This document shows positions 33,649 to 44,312 of a DNA stretch of 64,000 bases, one piece after another (the stretch's first letter is position 1; every line of letters starts with the position of its first letter). Source of the DNA: Dryocola clanedunensis subsp. sulfonylureivorans. GTDB taxonomy: Bacteria > Pseudomonadota > Gammaproteobacteria > Enterobacterales > Enterobacteriaceae. The stretch lies in assembly GCF_016756775.1 (NCBI RefSeq), contig NZ_JAERMU010000009.1:1-64000 (forward strand), in the 5' to 3' direction. The notes under the pieces were generated by a model. It did no database searches. It worked only from the letters and a program-made list of their open reading frames with translations, and was not told where the DNA came from. The position numbers and the translations under genes were made by a program.

Positions 33649-33840
33649 CGGGCCAGAAACTTATGCGAAGGGCGAGCTACCATAGCGACCCCTTCGGTGA
33701 TATCCGGGACGCTGCTCAGTGGATGTCATTAACGGCAGCGGCGAATATCACAGGTTTATCCGCTGACTGTTTCGCACGAGCCGCAGCCGCTGCCAGGTGA
33801 CCGCTGCGGAAAAATACTGCGCTAATTCGCCCGGCAGGCG

Positions 33841-33930
33841 CTACCATCTTTTCTCCAGCATCAGTACCGCAGCAATCAGTATTATCACGATCAGCAAAAA
33901 ACCAAGGGATATAGCAAAGGCATCACCCAT
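33841..33930 (-). CDS. Small membrane protein (29 residues)
   Basis: ATG-initiated on the leftward strand; begins MGDAFAISLGFLLIVIILI and ends LEKRW. It is a single hydrophobic helix with a basic C-terminus, the classic small membrane protein form. A GGGA lies 8 nt upstream. It fills an otherwise empty 500-bp gap between the P460 gene and the NlpC/P60 gene. Family not identified. Confidence 0.5.
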   Translation of the reverse strand: MGDAFAISLGFLLIVIILIAAVLMLEKRW

Positions 33931-34168
33931 GTGATTTCCCGTTGAGCACCAGGCATCCGGCAAGTCTGGTCGATATTCTCGGTCATCGACATGATAAATA
34001 AGTATGAATAATGGCCGGCTTTGCCATCACCTTTGTCAATGCGAGTTTTTTTAGTTCATTGATTTTATTTGATTAATATTAAAATGATGATCATTTAAAC
34101 CTTTCACATCACGCTTTGTGATATCACCTTCCTGCGCCTTAAATCCCCCCGTTTGCAACGCTAAAGTG

Positions 34169-34966
34169 ATGTTCATGTCTTATCTGAAAAGCCTGATGAC
34201 GCTGGCCGTTCTTGCCGGCGGTTGTATCCTGCCTTTGCAGGCCCACGCCTCCCCACAGGGTAAAAAGGTTTCTTACAATACGACGCACAGCCATAAAAGA
34301 GCCAAAAAGCCAGCCCACTCAAGCGAAGCAAGCTTTGCCGCCCGGCAGCGGATGCACAATCGCGCGCTGTTACTTAGCAAGCAGAAAGAAAAGCAGCGGC
34401 ATGAGATGCCCATTGTAGAGGGAAGTGCGCATGATAAGGCCGCGCTCCGCTCTCAGAATCGTCGCTATCTTGAACAACATCCGGAATGGTTTGCCACCCC
34501 TTACCGTAGACATAATCTGCATCTCCAGGATGGAACGAGCCTGGCGGATTCTCAGCATCTGCAAACGGTCACCGACGAGATAGTGAATCGCCTTCAGCAT
34601 CAGCTGGGCAAGCCGTACGTCTGGGGCGGTGAGTCTCCGGAGGAAGGTTTTGACTGTAGCGGGTTAGTCTATTTTGCCTATAACAAGCTGCTGGCGGCCA
34701 AGCTGCCACGCACCGCCAACGAGATGTACCATTTCCGTCGTGCGAAGACCGTTGCTGATAATGATTTGCAGCGTGGCGATCTGCTCTTTTTCCATATCCA
34801 TACGCGCAATAAAGCCGACCATGTAGGGGTCTATCTGGGGGATGGCCGCTTTATTGAATCTCCCCGTACCGGGGAGCGCATTAGGATTAGTTATCTGGAG
34901 GATGAATTCTGGCAGGAGCACTACTTAGGCAGCAAGCGCATCCTGACAGATAATACGGTGCTTTAA
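34169..34966 (+). CDS. NlpC/P60 family cysteine peptidase, secreted
   Basis: A protein of about 265 residues. A signal peptide ends about AHA-S. A basic, helical linker follows, then an NlpC/P60 domain with the catalytic Cys in FDCSGLVYFAY and the His in DHVGVYLGDG. It probably cleaves peptide cross-links in peptidoglycan. E. coli has a similar gene, yafL, next to lfhA, as here. Start choice between ATG 34169 and 34175 is open. Confidence 0.85.
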   Translation: MFMSYLKSLMTLAVLAGGCILPLQAHASPQGKKVSYNTTHSHKRAKKPAHSSEASFAARQRMHNRALLLSKQKEKQRHEMPIVEGSAHDKAALRSQNRRYLEQHPEWFATPYRRHNLHLQDGTSLADSQHLQTVTDEIVNRLQHQLGKPYVWGGESPEEGFDCSGLVYFAYNKLLAAKLPRTANEMYHFRRAKTVADNDLQRGDLLFFHIHTRNKADHVGVYLGDGRFIESPRTGERIRISYLEDEFWQEHYLGSKRILTDNTVL

Positions 34967-35211
34967 ACCGTTGCCATTATCAGGAGAATCATTATCAGGC
35001 CTATTGAGATGACCACCATAAACAGGGTATCAAGCGTATACGGTGAAGGCGTTGCTTGCTTGCGTGTGCTGTATCTTCTTTTTTGATTAGCATCCTGCTG
35101 CTTAATAAATTCCTCCATTGAGACAAATCCCTGTATTTCATGCCGGGCTTCCTGGGTGGCCGGCTCCTTTACTCCCTTTACAGTATATTCTGTATTATTT
35201 CCGTCCATCAT
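34963..35211 (-). CDS. Tail-anchored membrane protein downstream of lfhA
   Basis: A protein of 82 residues, hydrophilic with a single C-terminal hydrophobic segment (about 60-80, LFMVVISIGLIMILLIMATV). It reads in the same direction as the truncated lfhA and overlaps the NlpC/P60 stop by 4. Function not recognised; it may be a Flag-2-associated remnant or independent. Confidence 0.55.
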   Translation of the reverse strand: MMDGNNTEYTVKGVKEPATQEARHEIQGFVSMEEFIKQQDANQKRRYSTRKQATPSPYTLDTLFMVVISIGLIMILLIMATV

Positions 35212-35312
35212 AGCTGGTATCCTTTCGCTAATAGATCTAAGAGTTAATGCGGTCAGATTGTGTTTTAACTTAAGTAAAAACCTCCATGATTCATTCGGTT
35301 AGCATTTATTGT

Positions 35313-37035
35313 TCAGTTAAGAGAACCGAGGATTTTCAGCTCCAGTTCATCGGGGACTTCGTTGTATGAGAGGACGTTAAGACCCGGCGCAAACAGGCGA
35401 GCATAGCGGGCCAGCAGCGGCCGTAGCTGAGGCGCGACCAGCAGCACGGGCTCTTTACCGGCGGCTTTCATCTGTTCGTGGATCTGCGGCATATTCTCCT
35501 GGAACTGGGCGAGCATATTCGGATCGACCGGCACGCTATCGAGCATCACCTTGCCGGCCTGCTGCGCCTGATTCACCACGCCCATCAGTAAATTCTCCAG
35601 CTCGTTATTGAGCGTGTAGACCGCCAGCTCGTTATTGCGCACAAAATCGTGGGTGATGCTGCGGCGCAGGGCCAGGCGCACGTCTGACACCAGCAGAATC
35701 GGATCTTTTGACAGCGCGCTGCTGGCGACCAGAACGGTGGCGATAGTCACGATATCGCGCAGGGAAACCTTTTCAGCCAGCAGGCTGCGGTAGACCTTCA
35801 GCACCTGGCTGTAATTCAGCGCGGCGTTAAGATCTTCGGCAAGTTTCGGCGACAGCGCGGCAAGACGGTTGTGCAGATGCGTGACGTCGTCGTAGTTGAA
35901 CAGGTCGGGAATGTAGTTCTGCACGATTTTGTTGAGGTGCGTGGCGACGACGCTTGCGCAGTCAATCACCTGGTAGCCCAGGTTCAGCGCTTTGGCTTTC
36001 TGCGTCGCGGCAATCCACGTCACCGGCATGCCGTAGGCCGGGTCGTTACCCAGCACGCCGTCAATTTCGCCGTAGGTTTCGCTCGAGGGCAGCGCCATCA
36101 GCTTATCCGCCGGAATATCGCCGTCGTCCGCTTTAATACCGTTGATATAAATCGCGTACTGGGTTGGCTTTAAGCGGAAGTTTTCCCGGATGCGGATCTC
36201 CGGCAGCAGCATGCCGTTATTGTCCGAGATAACCTGACGCACCCCGCGAATGCGCTGGGTCAGCGGGCTGCCTTTTGCTTTGTCGACCAGCGACACCAGC
36301 TTGTAGCCGAGGCTCAGGCTTATCGGCTCAATCTGTGGGATAGTCTCCCAGCTCACCACCTGCTCGCTGCTTTCGGTCAACGTCTTCGTGAGGGTAGAGA
36401 GACTTTTCTCCTCGGCTTCCGCGGCCTGCGGCTGTCTGCTCTGACGCCACGCGGCAAAGGCCAGCAGGGCGGTAAACAGCAGGAACGGCATATGCGGCAT
36501 GCCCGGCACCACGGCGAGCACGAACATCACGCCCGCCGCCGTGTAAATGACCGCAGGCGTTGCCAGCAGCTGACGTTTGATCTCGCTGGAGATGTCGCCG
36601 CTGTCGCTGACGCGGGTGACAATAATCGCCGCCGCGGTCGAGAGCAGCAGGGACGGGATCTGCGCAACCAGCCCGTCACCGATGGTCATCAGGACGTACT
36701 GCGAGAAAGCCGCGTCGGCGCTGAGATTGTACTTAAAGATACCGATACAAATCCCGCCGATCATGTTGATGGCAAGAATCATCATCCCGGCAATGGCATC
36801 GCCGCGCACGAATTTGGAGGCCCCGTCCATCGCCCCGTAGAAGTCGGCTTCGCTGGTGACCTCTTTGCGGCGGGCCTGCGCCTGCGCCTGGTTTATCAGC
36901 CCGGCGTTCAGATCGGCGTCGATAGCCATCTGTTTGCCCGGCATCGCATCCAACGTAAAGCGGGCGGAGACTTCAGAGATACGTTCAGCGCCCTTGGTCA
37001 CCACGATAAAGTTGATCGTCAACAGCACCAGTAAA
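35313..37035 (-). pseudogene. lfhA: Truncated lfhA (FlhA-type flagellar export protein), 5' end deleted
   Basis: About 571 codons match the FlhA/LfhA family from the membrane part (INFIVVTKGAERISEVSARF) to the C-terminus. The first 110 or so residues, with the initial membrane helices, are missing. FlhA forms the export gate of the flagellar secretion system. The cut lies at about 37035, where lafU begins on the opposite strand. No other flagellar genes surround it, so it is a scar of a Flag-2 system. Confidence 0.9.
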
Positions 37036-37872
37036 AAAGAGCGTGAAACCGTTGTCGCCTCCCTTCACAGCCAGTCTATTTTCACCGGTGGCCTGACCCC
37101 GCTCAACAATCTTAACCCCAGAGCGGCGATGAAAGAGAAGAAGAGCCATGGGAACAAGCCGAACAACGGCGGGACGGCTGAGGTGAAAAATGTCGGCAAG
37201 CCGGTCGTCGCAAAAGTCGATGAGCAGAGCGCGCAGAAGGCTATCGAGACCTCGCAAAAAATGGTGATTCTCAAGCAAAAAAACGCCATTGAACTGGGGG
37301 AGCTGGCGACCAATATCAACGCCATTGCCGAAAAGGCGCATATGGAAAGCAACCTGGAGATGGAAATTGTGCCGCAGGGGCTGCGTATCCTGATTAAGGA
37401 TAACCAGAACCGCAATATGTTTGAACGCGGCAGCGCCAGGATCATGCCGTTCTTCCGTCTGCTGTTGACCGATTTAACGCCGGTGTTTGATTCGTTACAG
37501 AACAAAATCATTATTACCGGGCACACGGATGCGATGCAGTATAAACAAAGTACCTACAACAACTGGAACCTGTCGGGAGACCGTGCGCTCTCTGCCCGAC
37601 GCGTGATGGAGCAGGCGGGAATGCCAGCGGACAAAGTGATGCAGGTTAGCGCAATGGCCGACCAGATGCTGCTGGATCCGAAGAACCCACAGGGGGCGGA
37701 TAACCGCCGTATTGAGATAATGGTTCTGACGCAAACGGCTTCTGACGCGCTTTATCAGTTCTTTGGCGCGCAGGGGGAGAAAGTTGTCAAACCGGTGGCG
37801 GCCCAGCTCGACGCAGGCAAAAAACCGCTGATCCCGCTGCCGGACTTTAAAGCGCTACAAAGGCATGGATAG
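37036..37872 (+). pseudogene. lafU: Truncated lafU (MotB-type motor protein), 5' end deleted
   Basis: The C-terminal part of LafU is intact: the OmpA-like peptidoglycan-binding domain with ITGHTDAMQYK and RRIEIMVLTQ. The N-terminal membrane anchor is absent, since upstream sequence is lfhA on the other strand. The first usable codons follow SKKERETVVASLHSQSIF. E. coli K-12 carries an equivalent remnant pair (fhiA/mbhA) from an independent deletion of the Flag-2 cluster. Confidence 0.9.
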
Positions 37873-38049
37873 AAACATTATTAATTTATCAATCCCTGAT
37901 CTGTGATGTGACAAATTATCCAGAGCTTGTAACTTTATTTCTATAAGCAGCGTGCAGTTATTATAAATGCACGACTGCATGGATCATAAATGCGACATCT
38001 TTATTATCGTGCGGTGTCGTATGGAACAAATCAACATAAGGATTATGTG

Positions 38050-41000
38050 ATGAGAAAAAAAGCGCTCTCACTTTGTATCGCCCTGGCCTTAAGTAATAGC
38101 GTCATGGCAGATCCGGATGTGGAAAATATCAGCCAGGATGAACAATGCCCGAGCAATATTTCAAGTTTATCTGCATCTCAAAAAAGTAAACTCTCCCGAA
38201 ACTGTCTTAATCCGCAAGCCGATGAAACCGACTGGCAATGGATCGCGGGCGCGGCGGCGGCTGGCGTTACCGTGGCGGGGCTTGCCGCCATAAATAATAA
38301 CTCGAGCCATGGTGGCAGTCATGGCAGCGGCAGTGACAGCGGTAGCAGCGGGAATACGGGAAATGGTGGAGATACCGGTGGTGGAGATACCAGCGGCGGA
38401 GATACTGGCGGTGGTGGAGATACTGGCGGCGGTGGAGATACCGGCGGTGGTGGAGATACCGGCGGTGGTGGAGATACCGGCGGTGGTGGAGATACCGGCG
38501 GTGGTGGAGATACTGGCGGCGGTGGAGATACCGGCGGTGGTGGAGATACCGGCGGCGGTGGAGATACTGGCGGCGGTGGAGATACTGGCGGCGGTGGAGA
38601 TACCGGGGGCGGAGATGATGGTGGTTCAACGCCTGAATCCCAGATCGTTGACTACAGCAACGACGCGGTACTGGATAAAAACAATCACACCATCACTTTG
38701 GGCGATGTCACCTGGCAGTATGTGCCAGAAGGCGAGGCGTACTCTTTGACTGCCCCGGATGGAACGGTGCTTTATACCGATGATGCCCATTGGTCAGTCG
38801 ATACGAATAATAATCTGATTGTTGAGGGTAAAGACGCGCAGGGGAACGCCTGGCGCTACGATAGCTCCGGCATTTTTACCTATGACGACGGTGATACGAA
38901 AATTGTGCGCGGTGACGGGGCTACCGTTACCGTCGACAGCGATACCATCGTCGACGGGCAGGGAAAAACCAGCGTTATTATCACCGGGAACGATACCACG
39001 ACGGTGGTTAACGGTAACACAACGGTCGCTGACGGCGGCACGGGCGTGCAGGTAGCCGGGGACGGTGCGGCGGTTGATATTAATGGCCAGGGGAACGCCA
39101 GCGGCGCAGACTCTGTCATTACTGATGTTACCGGCAATGATGCAACGGTGACCGTTAAGGGGGACACCGTCATTGAAGATGGTGCCGTAGGCACCGCTAT
39201 CACCGGCGATAATGCCAGATATGTTTTTAATGCTACGGGGACCGTCAGCGGTGAAAATTCGCGTCTGGCAACCATTACCGGTGACGACGCCAGCGTCAGC
39301 CTTGCCGGTCAGCTAACGGTAAAAGATAAGGCGCAGGGTATTGAGATAGACGGTGCGCACGCAACGGTAGAAACAGCTGCGAAACTGTTTGTCGAGGATT
39401 TAGGCTCGGTCGGCATCAATATCAGCGGTGATAACACCACCTTCAGGAATACCGGCGATATCGATGTCAGCATGGACGGTACAGGTGTTGCCATCAACGG
39501 CGATAATGCTGCCCTGACGCTTGACGGCACTATCACCGTAGCATCCCGTAAAGATGCTGACGGAGAGCTGCATAATGCAGGCACCGGCGTTACCGTTAGC
39601 GGCGATAATAGTAACGTTGATATTACAGGCGATATTCAGCTTGATTCTGAAGCGCTGGATGCCAGCGACTATGTGCAAAGAGGAGATTCTACCGGCTTAG
39701 CCATTGACGGTAATAACAATGTTGTGACGATCGAGGGGACCGTTGCCATTACCGGCGTGATGGGCGGGCACACCTCGGATTACGATAGCATCTGGAGTGG
39801 TATTTCGGTAAGCGGTGAAGGCAATGAAGTACTGGTAAAAAACGGCCTGCAAATGGGCACTATACCGGTTCATCAGGATGCAAGCGTTGGCATAAACGAA
39901 GTTTTCTTGCTGGATATTACTGGTAAGAACAAGGTGACGGTAGAAGGGCATTCGGCTATCGAACTCCGGCTGCCGAATGAAGTAGTCAACGCGGAGCAAG
40001 GCGCGCAGGTTGTTCTGGCTCAGAATAGCGAGATGGAGATAAGTTCGAGCCCTGACGGCTATGAATGGATACCGGCAATCATGTATGCATCGGATGCAGG
40101 CTCGAGTATTTCTAACCAGGGAACCATTCATGTTGAAGCCCTGAACGACGCTCGATTGCTTGCAGCCTACAATGGTGCCCTGGTCGAGAACACGGGGGAT
40201 ATTATCGTGGCTCCGGCAAATTCACTCAGTAGATATGGCAATTCAGTTATGTTTGCGGCCAATCCGGGATCGGTGGCGCGTAATTCAGGGACTATTTCCA
40301 CCATGACTAACATCAGCAGCGCATCTAAAGAAGCCTATGTCGTTGCCGGGATAAGCAGCGCTCAGATAAGCAATACCGTAACAGGCAGCATTAGCACGCA
40401 GGGACCGAACAATTTCGCGATGTATGTGGATAATTCAGGCTCAGCTCTGAACGAGGGGCAAATCAGCATTGACGGCTTTTATGCGGTGGTTGACGGCAAT
40501 AACGTCCCTACGGGAGAAAAAAAACCTTATAAGGTCAAAGACGCCAATGCCTCCAGGCGTGGTGCAGGCATGTATGCCGGTACTGCATCCTCGGCGACTA
40601 ATACCGGCACTATCAGCGTCAATAATTCTGGTTTTGGTATGCTGGCCCAGTGGGGAGGTAGCGTCATTAACCAGGGCGATATTATCTTAACCGCTGATAC
40701 TGGCACCACCAGCGATGGGAATAAAGCGCAGCTTGTTGGTATGGGGGTTGCCGGAGGGGGCGTAGCCCTTAACGACGCCGGTGGCACTATCACTATCAAT
40801 ACTAACGTTGGTAAAGCTTTCTACAACGACGGTACGGGGACCATCGTTAACCGCGGGCAGATTGTGGTGGGCGAGGGGATAAACCCTGCGGTTGATAACA
40901 GTAAAGACGCCTCGGTCGTTTCAGGCGATCTGCTGCAAAACTATGTCGTCGGTACGAATGCGGATGGTTCAAGCGGCACGTTGCAGGCTAACAATCTTGT

Positions 41001-42237
41001 CCTGGAGTCGGTCTCCGTTGGCACCGGCTTTACCGCCGGAACCGACGCGAAAAGCGAAACTTTCGATAACGTATTCAGCGGCAGCGACATCGAGGGCGTG
41101 GAAAACATCACCTCTACCAGTGCCGTGTGGCAAGCCCAGGCGACGAAAGACGCCGAGGGTAACGTTGATGTCACCATGACCAAGAATGATTATCGGGATG
41201 TGGTGGACAGCAGCGTAAGCAGCGTGGCCGGTGCGCTGGAAGCGGGCTACACCAATAACGCCCTTTATCAGAGTCTGAATCTGAAAACCGCCGCCGAGGT
41301 CAGTAGCGCCATGCGGCAGCTGTCCGGCAGCAGGGCAACCAGCGCATTTAACGATGCAAGGGTGTTGAGCAACCGTTTTACCCTGCTGGAAGAATCGGCA
41401 GTGGTAACCAGCAGCGGCCTGGGGTTCAACGTGGTAGCGAAGGGCGATCGGCAGGCTGAGCTTGGCAATAATACCCGCTACGATATGCTGGCGCTGAGCC
41501 AGAAGTTTACCCTTAGCCCGGACCAGAACATAAAACTGCAGTATGGGGCGGCGCGTCTGGACGGCAGCGGCAGCGTGAAACAGGCGGGCGACAACGGCCT
41601 GACAGGCGGGTTTAGCCAGTTCTTTGGCATTGAACATGATATGGACCTGGGTAATAACCTGAGCTGGAATAACGCGCTGCGTTACGACAATCAGCAGTTG
41701 ACCAGCAGCCGTTCGGTTCAGTACGGCAGCGTCAACGAAGTGGCGAAATCGAGTAATAACCAGCGGTATATGGAGTTAAAGTCAGGCCTGAGCCGTAGCT
41801 ACACCTTCGGCGAGTCCCTCAGCATGAAACCTTCCGTCGGCGTGAAGTTCCGTCACACGCAGGAAAGCGGCGTCAATGAGCGCGGGGCGAACGATTTCAA
41901 CCTGAAGATGGATGCCAGCAAAGAAAGCGCGGTGGACGCGGTAGTCGGCATGCAGCTGGACTATACGGGTCAGAACGGCTGGGTCGTATTAGCGAAGCTG
42001 GAGGGGGGGCCAAACCTTTCTTACAACAAGAGCCGCCGCAGCGCCGAGCTGCAGGGTGCCGCAGGCCAGCGCTTTACCGTAGATGACGGGCAGAAAGGCG
42101 GAGGCATAAATGGCCTTGCTCAGGTGGGGGTGAAGTACAACAAGGAAAACACTAGCTTCAGCGTGGATGCTTACTCCTGGCAGGAGGACAGCGCCAGCGA
42201 TAAGGGGCTCAAACTGAGCCTGAAAGTGAAATTCTGA
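38050..42237 (+). CDS. Large BigA-like autotransporter with glycine-rich repeat
   Basis: A protein of 1395 residues: signal peptide (to about residue 22), a hydrophobic Ala/Gly stretch (WIAGAAAAGVTVAGLAAI), then a (GGGGDT)n linker, a long beta-helix of NADA-type repeats, and a C-terminal beta-barrel of about 280 residues ending in Phe (LKLSLKVKF). The layout resembles Salmonella BigA. It is exported and displayed at the cell surface and may mediate adhesion. AAGGA lies before the ATG at 38050. A terminator follows. Confidence 0.85.
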   Translation: MRKKALSLCIALALSNSVMADPDVENISQDEQCPSNISSLSASQKSKLSRNCLNPQADETDWQWIAGAAAAGVTVAGLAAINNNSSHGGSHGSGSDSGSSGNTGNGGDTGGGDTSGGDTGGGGDTGGGGDTGGGGDTGGGGDTGGGGDTGGGGDTGGGGDTGGGGDTGGGGDTGGGGDTGGGGDTGGGDDGGSTPESQIVDYSNDAVLDKNNHTITLGDVTWQYVPEGEAYSLTAPDGTVLYTDDAHWSVDTNNNLIVEGKDAQGNAWRYDSSGIFTYDDGDTKIVRGDGATVTVDSDTIVDGQGKTSVIITGNDTTTVVNGNTTVADGGTGVQVAGDGAAVDINGQGNASGADSVITDVTGNDATVTVKGDTVIEDGAVGTAITGDNARYVFNATGTVSGENSRLATITGDDASVSLAGQLTVKDKAQGIEIDGAHATVETAAKLFVEDLGSVGINISGDNTTFRNTGDIDVSMDGTGVAINGDNAALTLDGTITVASRKDADGELHNAGTGVTVSGDNSNVDITGDIQLDSEALDASDYVQRGDSTGLAIDGNNNVVTIEGTVAITGVMGGHTSDYDSIWSGISVSGEGNEVLVKNGLQMGTIPVHQDASVGINEVFLLDITGKNKVTVEGHSAIELRLPNEVVNAEQGAQVVLAQNSEMEISSSPDGYEWIPAIMYASDAGSSISNQGTIHVEALNDARLLAAYNGALVENTGDIIVAPANSLSRYGNSVMFAANPGSVARNSGTISTMTNISSASKEAYVVAGISSAQISNTVTGSISTQGPNNFAMYVDNSGSALNEGQISIDGFYAVVDGNNVPTGEKKPYKVKDANASRRGAGMYAGTASSATNTGTISVNNSGFGMLAQWGGSVINQGDIILTADTGTTSDGNKAQLVGMGVAGGGVALNDAGGTITINTNVGKAFYNDGTGTIVNRGQIVVGEGINPAVDNSKDASVVSGDLLQNYVVGTNADGSSGTLQANNLVLESVSVGTGFTAGTDAKSETFDNVFSGSDIEGVENITSTSAVWQAQATKDAEGNVDVTMTKNDYRDVVDSSVSSVAGALEAGYTNNALYQSLNLKTAAEVSSAMRQLSGSRATSAFNDARVLSNRFTLLEESAVVTSSGLGFNVVAKGDRQAELGNNTRYDMLALSQKFTLSPDQNIKLQYGAARLDGSGSVKQAGDNGLTGGFSQFFGIEHDMDLGNNLSWNNALRYDNQQLTSSRSVQYGSVNEVAKSSNNQRYMELKSGLSRSYTFGESLSMKPSVGVKFRHTQESGVNERGANDFNLKMDASKESAVDAVVGMQLDYTGQNGWVVLAKLEGGPNLSYNKSRRSAELQGAAGQRFTVDDGQKGGGINGLAQVGVKYNKENTSFSVDAYSWQEDSASDKGLKLSLKVKF
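38401..38598 (+). repeat. In-frame tandem repeat, 11 units of 18 bp
   Basis: Eleven contiguous copies of an 18-bp unit GATACYGGCGGYGGTGGA encode Asp-Thr-Gly4. Units differ only at silent third positions. Slippage or recombination would change linker length in steps of six residues and keep the frame. Confidence 0.95.
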
Positions 42238-42263
42238 CGCTAACGAATCATCGCGACCATAAC

Positions 42264-42299
42264 AATCCCCTTACGGAAAATCCGCAGGGGGATTTTTTT
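42264..42299 (+). terminator. Bidirectional terminator between autotransporter and rnk
   Basis: AATCCCC-TTACGGA pairs with TCCGCAG-GGGGATT, followed by TTTTT. Confidence 0.85.
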
Positions 42300-42307
42300 A
42301 CATTACG

Positions 42308-42718
42308 TTATCGGTGGTATTCACCCGCTGCTTCAGGCTGGAACTCCAGATCGAGGACTTCAAGCCTGGTCTCGTTGCCGTTTGGCATTGTCCACTCAAT
42401 GCTGCTGCCGACACGCACGCCAAGCAGCGCTGCGCCAACGGGAGCCATGACGGAGAGTTGAGTTGCGCTGTCGGTCAGGTTAGCCGGATAAACCAGCGTG
42501 CGGACGTGCTCTTCTTCGGACGTCAGATCGCGGAACCTCACACGACTGTTCATCGTGACGACGTCCGCAGGCATGTTTTCCGGGCTGCACATCTCTGCAC
42601 GGTCCAGCTCTGCGTTCAGCAACTGTGCTACCGGCAGGTTGGCATACTGCGGCTGCTCCAGCAGGCGGTCGAGGCGTTCGGCATCGAGATCGTTAATGAT
42701 GATGGCAGGTCTGGACAT
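42308..42718 (-). CDS. rnk: Regulator of nucleoside diphosphate kinase Rnk
   Basis: A protein of 136 residues, the length of E. coli Rnk. The N-terminal coiled coil and C-terminal GreA/B-like domain ([20 protein letters not shown]) are intact. It binds RNA polymerase and influences NDP kinase levels. In E. coli rnk sits beside rna; here an autotransporter-permease-sugar block of about 13 kb separates them. Confidence 0.93.
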   Translation of the reverse strand: MSRPAIIINDLDAERLDRLLEQPQYANLPVAQLLNAELDRAEMCSPENMPADVVTMNSRVRFRDLTSEEEHVRTLVYPANLTDSATQLSVMAPVGAALLGVRVGSSIEWTMPNGNETRLEVLDLEFQPEAAGEYHR

Positions 42719-42872
42719 AATTTACTCCGTGTAAAAAACATGCACGCATGTGCGGGAAACCGTACAAAGAAAAACCCTCACCGTAAACGATGAGGGTTTG
42801 GTCTTTGCTGATGATACTGAGCTTAACGTGGGGTTAAAAGTGACCGGAGTCACAAACTCGTCTCTCAGGCGA

Positions 42873-44249
42873 TTAGAGGATGATACTGCCTACCAGCGCA
42901 AACAGGAAGGCTATTGTACCAATTAAGGTTTCCATCACCGTCCAGGTTTTCAGGGTGGTTTTCTCATCCATCTCCAGGAAGCGTCCCACCAGCCAGAAGC
43001 CGGAGTCGTTAACGTGGGACAGCACGGTCGCACCGCCGGCAATGGCGATAACGATAAAGCACAGGTCGAACTGGCTTAAACCTGTGGTGGAGGCCACCAT
43101 TGGAGAGACCAGCGCGGCGGTAGTGGTTAACGCGACAGTAGCTGAACCCTGCGCCACACGCAGCGCGGTTGCAATAACAAACGCGGCCACGATAACCGGC
43201 ATCCCGGTATCTGACAGGACTCCAGCCAGCGCATCACCAATGCCGCTTGCGCGCAAAACGCCCCCGAACATACCACCGGCACCGGTCACCAGGATGATGC
43301 CGCAGATGGGGCCGAGCGCACCGTCGCAAACTTTTTCCAGGTGTTCGCGGCTGTGTTTGCCGCTAAAGACCATCAGCGCGAAGAACACCGTGATCAGCAG
43401 CGCGATAGGGGTTTTACCCAACATGCGCAGGAACTGCACCACGGTGCTGTCGGCGGATACCCAGCCCAGCACGGTCGCGGTATTCAGACCGGTGTCAAGG
43501 AAGATCAACACCAGCGGCATCAGCAGGATGCTCAGTACCGTCCCGAAAGCCGGCGGCTGGTGGTTTGGATCGGCCTCTATTTTGCCGAGGAAAGAAGTAG
43601 GTAGCGGCACGTCAAATTTCTTACCGGCGTACTGACCATACAGATAGGCACCCAGATACCAGGTTGGAATAGCAATGATCAGGCCGGTGATAACCAGCAG
43701 GCCAATGTTTGCGCCGAGCAGTTCACTCGCCGCAACTGGACCTGGGTGCGGTGGCACCAGAGCGTGCATAACGGCGAAGGCACCCGCCGCCGGGAAAGCG
43801 TACTTCAGCGTGGATCCGCCAAACTGTTTGGCAACGCTAAAGATGATCGGCAGCATCACCACCAGACCCGCATCGAAGAAGATTGGGAAGCCGAAGAGCA
43901 ACGATGCCACACCTAACGCAAACGGCGCTCGATGGGAGCCAAAGGTGCCAATTAACGTATCCGCCAGCACTTTCGCTCCACCGGAGACCTCCAGCAGGCG
44001 GCCAATCATCGCACCCAGGCCCACCAGCAAGGCAACGCCCGCCAGAGTGCCACCAAAGCCCGTCAGAATCGTCGGAACGATCTTATCGAAAGGCACGCCG
44101 GTCACCAGCGCGGTCGCCACGCTGACCAGGGTTAAGGCTAAGAAGGCATGCACTTTAAAGCGCATGATTAATATGAGCAGAAGGATCACTGCACAGGCTG
44201 CGATCCCCAGCAGCGTTCCTGCGCCATAACTTGTTGTTAGTTCGGTCAT
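42873..44249 (-). CDS. GntP-family gluconate/sugar acid permease
   Basis: A protein of 458 residues with about 12 membrane segments; similar throughout to the GntP/GntT/IdnT family (FPIFFDAGLVVMLPII, MHALVPPHPGPVAASELLGA, LSHVNDSGFWLVGRFLEMDE). It imports gluconate or a related sugar acid with protons. GAGGA precedes the ATG. Two GntR/IdnR-type operators lie 64-91 bp upstream, so it is likely induced by gluconate. Which paralogue it is cannot be decided. Confidence 0.88.
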   Translation of the reverse strand: MTELTTSYGAGTLLGIAACAVILLLILIMRFKVHAFLALTLVSVATALVTGVPFDKIVPTILTGFGGTLAGVALLVGLGAMIGRLLEVSGGAKVLADTLIGTFGSHRAPFALGVASLLFGFPIFFDAGLVVMLPIIFSVAKQFGGSTLKYAFPAAGAFAVMHALVPPHPGPVAASELLGANIGLLVITGLIIAIPTWYLGAYLYGQYAGKKFDVPLPTSFLGKIEADPNHQPPAFGTVLSILLMPLVLIFLDTGLNTATVLGWVSADSTVVQFLRMLGKTPIALLITVFFALMVFSGKHSREHLEKVCDGALGPICGIILVTGAGGMFGGVLRASGIGDALAGVLSDTGMPVIVAAFVIATALRVAQGSATVALTTTAALVSPMVASTTGLSQFDLCFIVIAIAGGATVLSHVNDSGFWLVGRFLEMDEKTTLKTWTVMETLIGTIAFLFALVGSIIL

Positions 44250-44312
44250 AATGATTATCCTCGGGCCGACTTTACGGGTGACAAGCGGGTTAGCTTAGTA
44301 CACCAATGTGCT

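Noticed and set aside
36492..37034. Rightward frame opposite lfhA
   Set aside because: Shadow of the lfhA remnant.
38401..38598. Repeat tract considered as a CRISPR array
   Set aside because: Units are contiguous without spacers and in frame with the autotransporter.
38267..38629. His/Arg-rich leftward frame
   Set aside because: Pure shadow of the GGGGDT repeat tract.
42314..42793. Rightward frame opposite rnk
   Set aside because: rnk is conserved and full length on the other strand.
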